Shown here: in pieces, positions 53,178-62,989 of the stretch
Layout of the letters: the number at the start of each line of letters is the position of its first letter
Position numbering within the stretch: the first letter of the stretch is position 1
Origin: Leptolinea sp. HRD-7
Lineage (GTDB): Bacteria > Chloroflexota > Anaerolineae > Anaerolineales > Anaerolineaceae
Reading direction: 5' to 3'
DNA: 64,000 nucleotides
Assembly (NCBI GenBank): GCA_024363285.1
Contig: AP024710.1
Location: 3,070,001-3,134,000 of the forward strand
Notes under the pieces: generated by a model
Seen by the model: the letters and a program-made list of their open reading frames with translations, nothing else
What the model was told of the DNA's origin: nothing
The model's database searches: none
Made by a program: the position numbers and the translations under genes

Positions 53178-53936
53178 ATGGAAAAAATCATGGATACTTT
53201 CACTATTTTTCCCGCCATTGACCTGCGCAAGGGACAGGTCGTCCGACTAAGGCAGGGTGACCCAAACCAGCAAACCAACTACAGTTCGGACCCTGAATTG
53301 ATCGCCCGAAAAATGCTGGCACAGGGCGCCCGCTGGCTGCATGTCGTCAACCTCGATGGCGCCTTTGGAGATTCGTCAGACGTAAACCACCGGGCACTTG
53401 CGAAAATCCTCCAGACAGCACGTGAATTTACCGCGGATGTGCAGTTTGGCGGCGGGATGCATACGGTCGAACAGGTAAAACAGGTATTGGATTCCGGAGT
53501 GTCACGTGCCATTCTGGGCAGCCTCGCTGTGAAAGACCCGGAAAGTGTCCGGTCTCTGGTGGCAGAGTTCGGCGCTGAGCGGATTGCCGTCAGCCTTGAC
53601 GGCCGTAAGAATAAAGTGATGGTCGCCGGGTGGCAAAAGGAAAGCGATGTCAGCGTTACCGGCATGGCAGCCATGCTCCGGTCTATGGGCCTTGAGTGGC
53701 TGGTCTACACAGATATTGACCGTGACGGTATGCAAACCGGAAGCGATTTTGAAACTACCATTTCCATCGCCCGTGAAACCGGGTTGAAGGTCATCGCATC
53801 AGGTGGTGTATGCTCATTGAATGAAGTCCGCAATTTGAAGCAGAATGGCGCGGCCGGCGCCATTATTGGCAAAGCATTGTATGAAGGTTCGGTGGAACTC
53901 GCCGACCTGCTTGCCGCTGCACTGGAGGGTGACTAG
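53178..53936 (+). CDS. hisA: ProFAR isomerase
   Basis: Barrel enzyme isomerising N'-formimino-5-aminoimidazole carboxamide ribotide. [15 protein letters not shown] (catalytic D15) and [12 protein letters not shown] are the two half-barrel Asp motifs. ATG 53178 is used; ATG 53190 is an alternative, and a far longer frame upstream lies inside hisH. 252 residues. Confidence 0.93.
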   Translation: MEKIMDTFTIFPAIDLRKGQVVRLRQGDPNQQTNYSSDPELIARKMLAQGARWLHVVNLDGAFGDSSDVNHRALAKILQTAREFTADVQFGGGMHTVEQVKQVLDSGVSRAILGSLAVKDPESVRSLVAEFGAERIAVSLDGRKNKVMVAGWQKESDVSVTGMAAMLRSMGLEWLVYTDIDRDGMQTGSDFETTISIARETGLKVIASGGVCSLNEVRNLKQNGAAGAIIGKALYEGSVELADLLAAALEGD

Positions 53937-53937
53937 T

Positions 53938-54717
53938 ATGCTGACCAAACGAATCATTCCCTGCCTCGATATCAAAGACGGCCGTGTGGTTAAAGGCGTG
54001 AAATTCGTTAACCTGCGTGATGCCGGTGATCCAGTGGAACAGGCAAAGATCTATGACGCATCCGGGGCTGATGAACTGGTCTTCCTGGATATTTCCGCCA
54101 GCGCTGCCGGGAAAGATACCTGCCTCGATGTCGTCAGGCGGGTGGCACAGTCTGTGTTCCTGCCATTCACCGTAGGCGGCGGCATCCGTTCCGTTGACGA
54201 CATGCGCAACCTGCTGCTGGCCGGCGCGGATAAGATCAGCGTCAACACATCCGCCGTGCAAAATCCCGATCTTCTGACGGAAGGCGCGAAAGCGTTTGGC
54301 AGTCAGTGTGTGGTGCTGGCCATTGACGCCCGCCGCGTACCCGAAACCGGAAAGTATGAAGTGACTATCCACGGCGGCCGCACCCCAACCGGACTGGATG
54401 CCATCGAATGGGCAAAAAAAGGTGTTGATATGGGCGCCGGAGAGATTTTACTGACCAGCATGGACCGCGATGGTTCTTTATCGGGGTATGATCTCGAATT
54501 AACCCGGGCTGTTGCCGATGCCGTCAGCGTGCCGGTGATCGCCTCCGGTGGAGCCGGCTCCATGCAGGATTTCGCCGATGTGTTGACAGAAGGCCGCGCG
54601 GAAGCCGCCCTTGCTGCCTCATTGTTCCACGATGGCGTTATGGCCATCCCGGATCTGAAAGAATATCTGTCCGGGCGTTCCATTCCAATCCGCCGTTTGC
54701 CTGTTGTTACCGGGTGA
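53938..54717 (+). CDS. hisF: Imidazole glycerol phosphate synthase, cyclase subunit
   Basis: 259 residues, paralogous barrel to HisA. D11 in [15 protein letters not shown] and D176 in LTSMDRDGS are the catalytic acids. GGAGGGTGA lies before the ATG, 1 bp after the hisA stop. Works as HisH-HisF. Confidence 0.96.
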   Translation: MLTKRIIPCLDIKDGRVVKGVKFVNLRDAGDPVEQAKIYDASGADELVFLDISASAAGKDTCLDVVRRVAQSVFLPFTVGGGIRSVDDMRNLLLAGADKISVNTSAVQNPDLLTEGAKAFGSQCVVLAIDARRVPETGKYEVTIHGGRTPTGLDAIEWAKKGVDMGAGEILLTSMDRDGSLSGYDLELTRAVADAVSVPVIASGGAGSMQDFADVLTEGRAEAALAASLFHDGVMAIPDLKEYLSGRSIPIRRLPVVTG

Positions 54718-54724
54718 GGACAAA

Positions 54725-55051
54725 ATGACTGAGGAAGAATTTATTACACCAAAATACGATGCCGCCGGTTTGATTCCAGCCATTGTTCAAGATGATGATA
54801 CCAATGCTGTTCTAATGGTCGCGTGGATGAACAAAGAAGCCTACGATCTTACCCGCCATACCGGCCAGGTTCATTTCTGGTCTCGCTCACGGCAGGAGAT
54901 ATGGCGCAAAGGCGCCACTTCAGGAAATACGCTGACTCTTGTCTCACTCTGGATCGACTGCGATGCCGATACATTACTCGTACGCGTCAAACCGGCAGGC
55001 CCGGCCTGTCACACCGGTAATACAACATGTTTCTATCGTCGGGTAAAATAA
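54725..55051 (+). CDS. hisI: Phosphoribosyl-AMP cyclohydrolase
   Basis: 108 residues. VAWMNKEA, VHFWSRSR and DCDADTLL with Cys residues (AGPACHTGNTTCFYR) match the zinc/magnesium sites. GAGGA precedes the ATG at 54725. Separate from HisE, unlike the E. coli HisIE fusion. Confidence 0.95.
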   Translation: MTEEEFITPKYDAAGLIPAIVQDDDTNAVLMVAWMNKEAYDLTRHTGQVHFWSRSRQEIWRKGATSGNTLTLVSLWIDCDADTLLVRVKPAGPACHTGNTTCFYRRVK

Positions 55052-55080
55052 AGGTATATTAAAAGAGAGCGCAAAATACA

Positions 55081-55356
55081 ATGAAGATCAAAGACCTGTA
55101 CGATACCATTCTCGACCGCAAAACCAACCCAACACCCAAATCCTACACCGCGCGCCTGTTTTCTGAAGGGCAGGATGAGATTTGCAAAAAGGTGGGAGAA
55201 GAAGCTATTGAAGTTATAATTGCCGCTAAAGGTCAGGGAACGCAGCGTATCATTGAAGAAGTATCCGACCTGACATATCATGTACTGGTACTCATGGCAC
55301 AGAACGGGGTCACACCGGATGAAGTCCTTGCGGAGTTGGAAAAACGCCATAAATGA
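55081..55356 (+). CDS. hisE: Phosphoribosyl-ATP pyrophosphatase
   Basis: 91 residues. KKVGEEAIEVIIAAK and EEVSDLTYHVLVLMA are the MazG-like metal-binding EExxE/ExxD motifs. 29 bp after hisI; its stop overlaps the next gene's ATG. Confidence 0.95.
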   Translation: MKIKDLYDTILDRKTNPTPKSYTARLFSEGQDEICKKVGEEAIEVIIAAKGQGTQRIIEEVSDLTYHVLVLMAQNGVTPDEVLAELEKRHK

Positions 55357-56528
55357 AGAAAACAATCCTGCTCTTTGATATGGATGGGGTTCTGGTAGAA
55401 CCCAGAAGATACCGCGCATCCTTGCAAAGCTCCATGGATTTTTTTGGCAAGATCATGGGGTGGGATTTCCTGTACCCCGGTGAGCAGACGATCGCCTGGT
55501 TTGAGTCCAGGGGAATTATCAGTGAGTGGGATATCGCGCCCATCTATATGGCCTGCGTGGTGGAGACAGTTCTTGAAACCTATCCAGGACTGCCCATACC
55601 TCAAGAGTTCACTACGTTTTGTGAAATGGTTAAACGGGCTAAAATCCCGAAACCGGCGATTCACGCCGAGAATATTGTCAATCAGCTTCCAAGTATTAAA
55701 AAAGCCGGGTTTACCTATTGTGACCTCGTGCTGTACATGGTCGCTTCCGGTCCAGCCCGTGCCGCATTCCCCCGGTTGGCCGGCACAGCTTTGATCAATG
55801 ACTTGCTTCAACATTCGCGCATCGTCCAGAAGAACCTGATCACCCGGATCTTTCAAGAAGTCTTTCTGGGACAAAACGCGTTTGAAAACACCTTTCATTT
55901 ACCGGCCATCTGCCTTGACCGAAACACAGAACGCATTGTTGACCCGCAACTGATATCCAATGAATGGAACATCGCGCTGAAAGAAGCCTGGGAAAATGGG
56001 CTGGTTGACCCGGTGATTATCACAGCTCGTCCTTCCGCAGTTGATTACCCGGCCGGTGAAGGACGCATTGAATTCTCACCAGAAGCCGATATTATCGTTG
56101 ACCAGCTTGGATGGAACCGGTTCACATTGATCGGACAAGGACAATTGCAATACGCTGCCGACCAGATGGGGTGCAATTCCGTTGACCTGATCAAACCTTC
56201 TCCAGTACATGTACTTGGTGCGATAGGCACAACCATCACCGGCAGTCTGCTTCCTTCACTTCAGGCAGGTTGGGATCTGGTCAATAATGTGCCTACAACG
56301 TTCTATGAAGGTTTCCCGGAATTAGATGTGCATATTTTTGAAGATTCGCCTGTGGGCATCCGCGGAGCGGCAAAAGCTGTGGATATGCTCGAATTTGAAG
56401 GGATGACTGTGAATCTGACAAAATGGGGCATTGCCACAGATGAAAATAAAGTGAAAGAACTGCAAAAGATGGGCGCCACGGTTGTCCCAACCGTAAATGA
56501 CGCGCTCGCGCGAATCAACATTGGTTAA
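55353..56528 (+). CDS. HAD-family phosphatase at the end of the his operon
   Basis: 391 residues, larger than most HADs. DMDG in FDMDGVLVEPRRY supplies the nucleophile and acid (D9, D11); IITARP is motif II-like, and FEDSPVGIRGAAKAVDML holds motif IV. The middle (about 60-220) is an unusual insertion. Its ATG overlaps the hisE stop. The cluster has no histidinol-phosphatase, and HAD enzymes carry out that step in several bacteria, so this may be a non-canonical one. That role is an inference; another small-molecule phosphatase is possible. Confidence 0.7.
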   Translation: MKKTILLFDMDGVLVEPRRYRASLQSSMDFFGKIMGWDFLYPGEQTIAWFESRGIISEWDIAPIYMACVVETVLETYPGLPIPQEFTTFCEMVKRAKIPKPAIHAENIVNQLPSIKKAGFTYCDLVLYMVASGPARAAFPRLAGTALINDLLQHSRIVQKNLITRIFQEVFLGQNAFENTFHLPAICLDRNTERIVDPQLISNEWNIALKEAWENGLVDPVIITARPSAVDYPAGEGRIEFSPEADIIVDQLGWNRFTLIGQGQLQYAADQMGCNSVDLIKPSPVHVLGAIGTTITGSLLPSLQAGWDLVNNVPTTFYEGFPELDVHIFEDSPVGIRGAAKAVDMLEFEGMTVNLTKWGIATDENKVKELQKMGATVVPTVNDALARINIG

Positions 56529-56533
56529 TATCG

Positions 56534-56539
56534 TATAAT
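56534..56539 (+). promoter_or_regulatory. -10 box upstream of the mevalonate gene
   Basis: TATAAT, 49 nt before the ATG at 56589. No well-spaced -35 hexamer. Confidence 0.4.
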
Positions 56540-56588
56540 CCCAACGGGACACTAAACGCCTCTTTTTAACAATTGAAAGAATTGATCG

Positions 56589-57569
56589 ATGATCGAACTT
56601 TCCGCCAAAGCGGTCTCACATCCTAACATCGCGTTTATTAAATATTGGGGAAATCGCGATTCCTCTCTGCGCATTCCGGTTAATGGTTCCATCTCAATGA
56701 ATTTGGCAGAATTGGAAACCATTACCACGGTAACTTTTACCCCCTCGCTTTCTGCCGATCAGTTAACCCTGAATGGGAAAAAAGCAGATCCCGGACAGGT
56801 ACAACGGGTAACCGATTTTCTGGACATCATTCGAAAGATGGCCGGCTTCAACTTTTTCGCCGATGTTGTTAGCACTAATAATTTTCCTACCGGCGCAGGA
56901 ATAGCGTCATCCGCGGCGGCTTTTTCAGCCCTGGCTCTCGCAGGCAGTAAAGCCGCAGGACTCGAGTTGGATGAAAAAACTCTAACGCGGCTTGCCCGGC
57001 GAGGTTCAGGCTCTGCCAGCCGTTCCATTCCGGATGGCTTTGTCGAGTGGCTTCCCGGGTCGACCGATGAAGATTCCTATTCCATATCACTGGCATCAGC
57101 CTCGTCATGGGATCTACGCGATGTGATCGCTGTTGTGGCCGCCGATGAAAAGAAGACCGGGTCCAGTGAAGGGCATGGACTTGCCGGAACCAGTCCATTT
57201 CAGACCACCCGCGTGGCAGACGCGCCCCGGCGGCTGTCAATTTGCCGCGAAGCCATTATTTCTCACGATTTTGATAAACTCGCCGCCGTGATGGAACTGG
57301 ACAGCGACATGATGCACGCCGTTATGATGACATCTACCCCGGCTTTGTTTTACTGGGAACCGGCCTCATTGCGGATCATAAAATCAGTCCCCATGTGGCG
57401 TAATCAGGGCATCCCTTGCGCTTATACAGTTGATGCGGGACCCAACGTCCATATTCTATGCCCGGCCTCTTCGAAAGATGATATCTCTTCCCGGCTATCC
57501 AACATGGATGGCGTTGTCACAGTTTTAGAGACATCCGCTGGCGGACCCGCTCGTCTTTTGGAAAAATAA
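56589..57569 (+). CDS. mvaD: Diphosphomevalonate or phosphomevalonate decarboxylase
   Basis: 326 residues, GHMP fold. NIAFIKYWGNRD near the N-terminus, the phosphate loop PTGAGIASSAAAFSAL and TVDAGPNVH, whose Asp is catalytic, are all in place. Most diphosphomevalonate decarboxylases have KYWGK; here it is KYWGN. A Chloroflexota enzyme of this family (Roseiflexus) is known to act on phosphomevalonate instead, feeding the alternative mevalonate route through isopentenyl phosphate, so the exact substrate is open. Gives isoprenoid precursors. Confidence 0.88.
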   Translation: MIELSAKAVSHPNIAFIKYWGNRDSSLRIPVNGSISMNLAELETITTVTFTPSLSADQLTLNGKKADPGQVQRVTDFLDIIRKMAGFNFFADVVSTNNFPTGAGIASSAAAFSALALAGSKAAGLELDEKTLTRLARRGSGSASRSIPDGFVEWLPGSTDEDSYSISLASASSWDLRDVIAVVAADEKKTGSSEGHGLAGTSPFQTTRVADAPRRLSICREAIISHDFDKLAAVMELDSDMMHAVMMTSTPALFYWEPASLRIIKSVPMWRNQGIPCAYTVDAGPNVHILCPASSKDDISSRLSNMDGVVTVLETSAGGPARLLEK

Positions 57570-57608
57570 TAAGATTGTAAGAATTATTAAAATCGTCCGC
57601 AAAGTAGC

Positions 57609-57614
57609 TATAAT
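57609..57614 (+). promoter_or_regulatory. -10 box of the rseP gene
   Basis: TATAAT. Transcription should start about 57620, on the ATG of a short upstream frame that ends 3 nt before the rseP start. Confidence 0.45.
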
Positions 57615-57619
57615 ACAAA

Positions 57620-57664
57620 ATGACAGGCACAAAACGGTGCCTGATGGATGACATATCAGGATAA
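57620..57664 (+). other. Possible upstream ORF with a hairpin before rseP
   Basis: A 14-codon frame (MTGTKRCLMDDISG, then TAA) begins 5 nt after the -10 box, and its DNA contains CAGGCAC (57624-57630) pairing with GTGCCTG (57637-57643), a 7-bp stem. AGGA at its end is the rseP RBS. It may modulate rseP translation or be chance. Confidence 0.3.
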
Positions 57665-57667
57665 AAA

Positions 57668-58756
57668 ATGGATTTTTCAATTGTTTTAACAATAGTGGAA
57701 TTTGTTATTGCGTTTGGATTATTGCTTTTCCTTCATGAATTTGGTCACTATATCACATCCGTTTTATTCGGTATTGAAGTGGAAGAATTCGGCTTCGGAT
57801 TTCCTCCACGGTTAGTTAAGCTTTTTACCTGGAAAGGCACAGAATTTACCCTCAATTGGATACCTTTTGGAGCTTTTGTCCGCCCCAAAGGAGAAAACGA
57901 CCCTGATACAGTCGGAGGGCTGGCTGCCGCCAATCCATGGAAGAGGTTGGCTGTACTGACAGGCGGTCCGCTTATGAACCTGCTGACCGGCATAGTGATC
58001 TTTGCCATTCTTTTCTCCATTTCTGGCGCTCCTGATACCAATACCGTGCAGATCATGGATGTCGCTAAGAATTCTCCGGCTGAAACCGCAGGTCTACGTA
58101 TTAATGATGTGATCATAAAGGTGAATAATGTCGAAATAAACAGCACAATGTTACTGGCTTCCACGATCAAGGAAAATCTGGGTAAAGAAGTAACTCTGAC
58201 TGTTATTCGTGATGGCAAATCCATTGAAATAAAAACCACTCCCCGACAAAATCCGCCACCGAACGAAGGTTCATTGGGTATAGTTATGGGAAACCCGATT
58301 AAGCCGATTTCGTTCTTCCAGGCGATTCCATATTCTTTGCTCACAACCGGCGCGCAGGGTCTGGCATTGATCACACTGCCCATCCAATTGATGCAGGGAC
58401 AGGTTAACCCGGAAGAAGCCCGGATGGTTGGACCGGTGGGAATGTACGATATCTATTCTCAGGTTCGCACGAAAGATATCACCGCTGAAACCCAGCCGAC
58501 CAGCACTCCAGCCGATTCACTCAACCGTTTTTGGCTGCTGGGTATTATTTCGGTAGCGCTCGGTTTCACGAACCTTCTACCCCTCCCCGCCCTCGATGGT
58601 GGGCGTATTCTTTTCCTTTTACCCGAATTGATTTTCCGAAAACGCGTTCCTGCCCAATTTGAAAATATGGTCCATCTGATTGGTTTTGCTGCGTTAATCG
58701 CACTTATGGTGTATGTAACCTCGCAGGATATTACCAACAGAATAATCCTCCATTAA
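57668..58756 (+). CDS. rseP: RseP-type site-2 protease
   Basis: 362 residues, four predicted spans. Zinc site HEFGH (H23, E24, H27) at the N-terminal span and LDGG with D310 in the C-terminal span; a PDZ domain lies at about 115-200 (VAKNSPAETAGLRINDVIIKVN). Cleaves membrane proteins, typically anti-sigma factors or signal peptide remnants. Gene order with the HEAT protein and acylphosphatase is collinear with small gaps. Confidence 0.92.
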   Translation: MDFSIVLTIVEFVIAFGLLLFLHEFGHYITSVLFGIEVEEFGFGFPPRLVKLFTWKGTEFTLNWIPFGAFVRPKGENDPDTVGGLAAANPWKRLAVLTGGPLMNLLTGIVIFAILFSISGAPDTNTVQIMDVAKNSPAETAGLRINDVIIKVNNVEINSTMLLASTIKENLGKEVTLTVIRDGKSIEIKTTPRQNPPPNEGSLGIVMGNPIKPISFFQAIPYSLLTTGAQGLALITLPIQLMQGQVNPEEARMVGPVGMYDIYSQVRTKDITAETQPTSTPADSLNRFWLLGIISVALGFTNLLPLPALDGGRILFLLPELIFRKRVPAQFENMVHLIGFAALIALMVYVTSQDITNRIILH

Positions 58757-58772
58757 CAGGTTGCATCACATC

Positions 58773-59864
58773 ATGACATCAAATAGCAATTCCGTTACAT
58801 TTCAGGCTGTACTTGATGAATTATCAACAAACTCAAAGTCCTTTCCTGCCAGCTATCTGAACCGTTTTTCAGATATCTCACGGGATGACCTGGCTTTATT
58901 GAAAAGCATCTGGCCTAATATAAAACCCAAACGACGATTAAGCCTGGTAGAAGATCTGATCAAATTTAATGAAAACAACACCATTGTTTGTTTCGATGAT
59001 GTTGCACTGTTTTTTTTGAAGGATGATGACTTTCGTATCCGTTCAGGCGCGATACGCCTTTTACGTGAATCAGAAGATCCACGAGTGATCGAACCGTTGA
59101 TCTCCCTGGTAGAGCATGACAAGCAATTCCTTGTCCGGGCAGCTGCTGCCGGTGGACTGGGAGCATTTGTTCTTCTGGGAGAACTGGATAAGATATCACC
59201 AGAAAAGCTGGCTCACATCGAGCGGGTTCTTCTGGCGCGGATCACCGGCACAGATGACGACCTTGTACGCCGCAGCGCATTGGAAGCCATGGGATACTCC
59301 AGTCGCAAAGAAATGGAACGGTTGATCACCGATGCATTTGAAGAGACAGATCCTGATTGGATCGCCAGCGCACTGGTAGCCATGGGACGTTCGGCATCGG
59401 AAGAATGGGAAATGCACATATTGCGTAGTCTCTTTCACCCTGATATGGTTGTTAGAATTGAGGCTATTCGTGCTGCCGGTGCGTTATCACTCAATCGTGC
59501 AGTGGAACCCATGCTTGAAATGCTGGATGGAACCGAGCCCAACAAAGAAGTTCGCTTCGCAGCGATCTGGTCTCTATCAGAAATTGGTGGCGAGAAAGCA
59601 AATGCCGCCCTGGAATCAATGCTTGACAACGCGTTGACAGATGAAGAAGCAGAATTCATTGAAGATGCCATTGATAACGCGGGATCTGATAGTGGATCTC
59701 TCGGCCTGGGTTTTCTGGACTTGAACGATCTTGGTAATACATCCTCCCGTTTTACCGACCAGGATGATGAAGATGACCTTGAATATAACGATGACGAAGA
59801 CTTCCTGGATGAGTTTGATGACGAGGCGGATTACGATGAAGATTACTCCTCAACCGGACAGTAG
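58773..59864 (+). CDS. HEAT-repeat protein with an acidic tail
   Basis: 363 residues. Repeated pairs of helices such as VIEPLISLVEHDKQFLVRAA and AVEPMLEMLDGTEPNKEVRF form five or more HEAT repeats, suited to protein binding. The C-terminus (about 320-360) is an Asp/Glu-rich tail (DDEDFLDEFDDEADYDEDY). The ATG at 58773 is preferred over the TTG at 58761. It is 16 bp past rseP. A PBS-lyase-like scaffold is probable; partner unknown. Confidence 0.85.
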   Translation: MTSNSNSVTFQAVLDELSTNSKSFPASYLNRFSDISRDDLALLKSIWPNIKPKRRLSLVEDLIKFNENNTIVCFDDVALFFLKDDDFRIRSGAIRLLRESEDPRVIEPLISLVEHDKQFLVRAAAAGGLGAFVLLGELDKISPEKLAHIERVLLARITGTDDDLVRRSALEAMGYSSRKEMERLITDAFEETDPDWIASALVAMGRSASEEWEMHILRSLFHPDMVVRIEAIRAAGALSLNRAVEPMLEMLDGTEPNKEVRFAAIWSLSEIGGEKANAALESMLDNALTDEEAEFIEDAIDNAGSDSGSLGLGFLDLNDLGNTSSRFTDQDDEDDLEYNDDEDFLDEFDDEADYDEDYSSTGQ

Positions 59865-59867
59865 AAA

Positions 59868-60170
59868 ATGACGGATTCATCCCCAGAAGAAACCACTCGT
59901 TTGCACGCCATCGTCGAAGGACATGTGCAAGGTGTTGGGTTCCGCTATTTTGTCCTGAACCGCGCCAATGAGCTTAATCTAACAGGCTGGGTGCGCAATA
60001 CATTTTCGGGTGACGTGGAAGTAGTAGCAGAAGGCGAACGCCAGATATTGGATGACCTGTTGGAATCATTAAAAAAAGGTCCCCGGTCGTCATTTGTATC
60101 ACGGGTTCGCGATAGTTGGGAACCGGCTACAGGAGAGTTCACCCGTTTTGAGGTCAAAAGGACATTCTGA
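59868..60170 (+). CDS. Acylphosphatase
   Basis: 100 residues. EGHVQGVGFRYF holds the phosphate-binding loop with R26, and GWVRNTFSGDVEV has the catalytic N44. Splits acyl phosphates such as 1,3-bisphosphoglycerate. Starts 3 bp after the HEAT gene stop; its stop directly abuts the convergent uvrB. Confidence 0.93.
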   Translation: MTDSSPEETTRLHAIVEGHVQGVGFRYFVLNRANELNLTGWVRNTFSGDVEVVAEGERQILDDLLESLKKGPRSSFVSRVRDSWEPATGEFTRFEVKRTF

Positions 60171-62216
60171 TCAGTCTTCGCCAGTCAACAGACGGATCTT
60201 TTTCCAGGGTGGCATTTCTGATTGATCGGCTAACTCATTCCGTAATTCATAGATTTGATCACGCAGCGCGGCCGCTTTTTCGAATTCCAGGTCCTTTGCT
60301 GCCTGCTTCATTTGCTTTTCCAGTTCATGGATCACACGCTGAAGTTCTTTAACCGGTATAACGCCAGAGCCCTGACCGGCTTGGTAATCCGCTCGTTTTT
60401 CAGCCACAGATGTTGTTGATGTGGCCAAACGTTCTGTCAGGTCGTGAACAGCCTTCATCACGGTAACCGGTTCAATGTTATGCTCCCGGTTGTAAGCCGA
60501 TTGTTTCTCGCGGCGCCGATTGGTTTCTTCGATAGCAAATTTCATTGAATCCGTCATTTTGTCGGCATACATAATTACCGTACCATTAACGTTGCGTGCC
60601 GCCCGCCCGATTGTCTGGATTAGTGCCGTGCCGGAACGTAAAAAACCTTCTTTATCCGCATCCAGGATACCAATGAGTGAGACTTCCGGCAGATCAAGAC
60701 CCTCGCGAAGCAGGTTGATACCCACCAGCACATCATAGACTCCCAGCCGCAGGTCGCGCAAAATGCTCACGCGTTCCAAAGTGTCCACTTCGGAATGCAG
60801 GTAATGCACCTTGATGCCGATCTCCTTCAGGTAATCGGCCAGATCTTCTGACATGCGTTTGGTCAATGTAGTGACCAGAGTTCGCTCACCGCGTTCAACA
60901 CGCTTATGGATCTCGGTGATCAGGTCATCCACCTGCCCTTTTGTAGGGCGGACTTCCACTTTTGGATCTATCAATCCTGTCGGGCGAATGATCTGCTCCG
61001 CGATCTGTTGCGCTTTACTCAGCTCATATGGACCGGGTGTCGCAGATGTATAAATGGTATATCCCATCCGGGATTCGAATTCTTCAAATGTAAGCGGACG
61101 ATTATCCATTGCAGAGGGAAGCCGGAATCCGTATTCGGTCAGAACACGTTTTCTAGACTGGTCGCCGTTGAACATTCCCCGCACCTGGGGCACAGTCATG
61201 TGCGACTCATCAATGAACAGCAAGTATTCGCTGGGCAGGTAATCCATCAAGGTCCATGGGGCTGAACCGGCCGGTCGCTGGTCAAGATGACGAGAGTAAT
61301 TCTCGATACCTGAACAATACCCTACCTCTTTTAGCATTTCGATATCATAACGTGTGCGTTGCTCAAGACGCTGAGCTTCTAACAGTTTTCCGTTTGTTTT
61401 GAAAAAAGCCAGTTGTTCATCCAACTCTTTTTCAATATCCTCGATGGCTTTTTTCAACCGATCTTCGTTAGCGATATAGTGTTTGGCCGGGAAGATATCG
61501 ATGGATTGCGGGTGGTCATATATTTCACCGGTGACCGGGTTCAGCGCTGTGATCTTTTCGATCTCATCGCCAAAGAACGTGGCGCGGTAAACCTTCTGCT
61601 CTTCATAAGCCGGGAAGACTTCCAATGAATCACCCCGCACCCGAAAAGTGCCGGGGCGCAGTTCCATATCATTTCGTTGATACTGACTCTCTACCAGTTG
61701 ACGCAGCAGCGCGTTCCGACGGAATATTTGCCCGGTATCCATGTGGACAACGACCCGCCCATAATTTGCCGGATCCCCCAGACCATAAATGCATGATACA
61801 GATGCCACGATGACCACATCTTTGCGGCTCATCATTGCCGCAGTCGCGGCCAACCTCAACCGGTCTATTTCTTCATTGATATCGGTTTCTTTTTCAATAT
61901 ATAGATCACGCTGAGGAACGTATGCCTCCGGCTGATAGTAGTCATAATACGAAATGAAATATTCCACCGCGTTTTCCGGAAAGAATTCGCGAAATTCCGC
62001 GTACAACTGCGCGGCCAGAGTTTTGTTATGCGCCATAACCAGAGCCGGCATCTGAAGCTTTTGAATGATGTTCGCCATGGTGAATGTTTTTCCGGTAGCC
62101 GTGGCACCAAGGAGTACCTGATGCTGCATACCCTTTTTAACGCCATCCACCAGTTGCTCTATGGCTGTCGGTTGGTCACCGGTAGGGATATAAGGAGCGG
62201 TCAGTTTGAAATCCAT
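60171..62216 (-). CDS. uvrB: Excinuclease ABC subunit B
   Basis: 681 residues. Walker A GATATGKT (37-44), the beta-hairpin region [12 protein letters not shown] (91-102) that probes damaged DNA, DESH in the DEAD position, helicase motifs including QTIGRAARN, and a C-terminal UVR domain ([20 protein letters not shown]) that binds UvrC. Nucleotide excision repair. TAGAAT about 32 nt before the ATG is a candidate -10. Confidence 0.97.
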   Translation of the reverse strand: MDFKLTAPYIPTGDQPTAIEQLVDGVKKGMQHQVLLGATATGKTFTMANIIQKLQMPALVMAHNKTLAAQLYAEFREFFPENAVEYFISYYDYYQPEAYVPQRDLYIEKETDINEEIDRLRLAATAAMMSRKDVVIVASVSCIYGLGDPANYGRVVVHMDTGQIFRRNALLRQLVESQYQRNDMELRPGTFRVRGDSLEVFPAYEEQKVYRATFFGDEIEKITALNPVTGEIYDHPQSIDIFPAKHYIANEDRLKKAIEDIEKELDEQLAFFKTNGKLLEAQRLEQRTRYDIEMLKEVGYCSGIENYSRHLDQRPAGSAPWTLMDYLPSEYLLFIDESHMTVPQVRGMFNGDQSRKRVLTEYGFRLPSAMDNRPLTFEEFESRMGYTIYTSATPGPYELSKAQQIAEQIIRPTGLIDPKVEVRPTKGQVDDLITEIHKRVERGERTLVTTLTKRMSEDLADYLKEIGIKVHYLHSEVDTLERVSILRDLRLGVYDVLVGINLLREGLDLPEVSLIGILDADKEGFLRSGTALIQTIGRAARNVNGTVIMYADKMTDSMKFAIEETNRRREKQSAYNREHNIEPVTVMKAVHDLTERLATSTTSVAEKRADYQAGQGSGVIPVKELQRVIHELEKQMKQAAKDLEFEKAAALRDQIYELRNELADQSEMPPWKKIRLLTGED

Positions 62217-62288
62217 ACAGATCCTTTATTAGAACAAACGGTTCATTTATTCTAACACAAAGGCCGACCAATAACACCAATTGAAAAA

Positions 62289-62873
62289 TTATTGTACAGG
62301 ATCGGGAGGAAATGATCCTTCAGGCGCGTACCAGTCTGCTGGATTTATTTCTGAAATTTTTTCCCCATCGTGTACTTCTATATCCACCAGTAAATGATCT
62401 ACACAGTTCACCGATAAGCCGCAAATCACCGCTCTTGTATACCCACCGCTACCTGCAAAACTGGATTTATCCCGCGGATAGGCGATAACATGGTAGGTTC
62501 CAACCGGAACATCGATCAACTCATACACTCCGTTATCGATTACTTCTGTGGAATAAAATTCCCCCGTAACCGCATTGATTGCCACAATTCGAAGCGGCGG
62601 GACACTCTCAGATGGAAATGACACTTTTCCGCTGATGGAACCAGCGGCTGGTTTGACCATCGTTGAGATTGCCCGCCCTATCGTGGGCACGGGCGTCTGA
62701 GTGACAGCCGTTTTTTCGATCGCGGAGACTGTCAACTGGAGACTGTTAATGGTGGCTTGTTTTTGCTCAGGAGCAGGAGTAGGTGTGATAGAAGGATTAA
62801 ATATTGAGCACATCACCGATGTGCTGGTTAATAGTATTGATAATAAGATAATTTTAAAACTCTTATCACCCAT
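62289..62873 (-). CDS. Putative lipoprotein with a carboxypeptidase-regulatory-like domain
   Basis: 194 residues from the ATG at 62873 (AGGAG 8 nt upstream; a start at 62897 lacks an RBS). The signal STSVMC suggests lipid attachment at about C22, though the lipobox is weak. A Pro/Thr linker is followed by GSISGKVSFPSESVPPLRIV and NGVYELIDVPVGTYHVIAYP, a CarboxypepD_reg-like beta sandwich. Surface protein of unknown role. Confidence 0.72.
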   Translation of the reverse strand: MGDKSFKIILLSILLTSTSVMCSIFNPSITPTPAPEQKQATINSLQLTVSAIEKTAVTQTPVPTIGRAISTMVKPAAGSISGKVSFPSESVPPLRIVAINAVTGEFYSTEVIDNGVYELIDVPVGTYHVIAYPRDKSSFAGSGGYTRAVICGLSVNCVDHLLVDIEVHDGEKISEINPADWYAPEGSFPPDPVQ

Positions 62874-62989
62874 CTTAATATCTCCTGTTTTACGCAACTG
62901 ATTTTAACATATTCAAAATTTAAGGCATGGTCGTTACCCTCCGTTATTTCGGATACAATCAGGATCATATCCTTAAACGCCGAGGATCC

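Noticed and set aside
60906..61265. 119-codon plus-strand frame within uvrB
   Set aside because: Antisense shadow with no motif or RBS.
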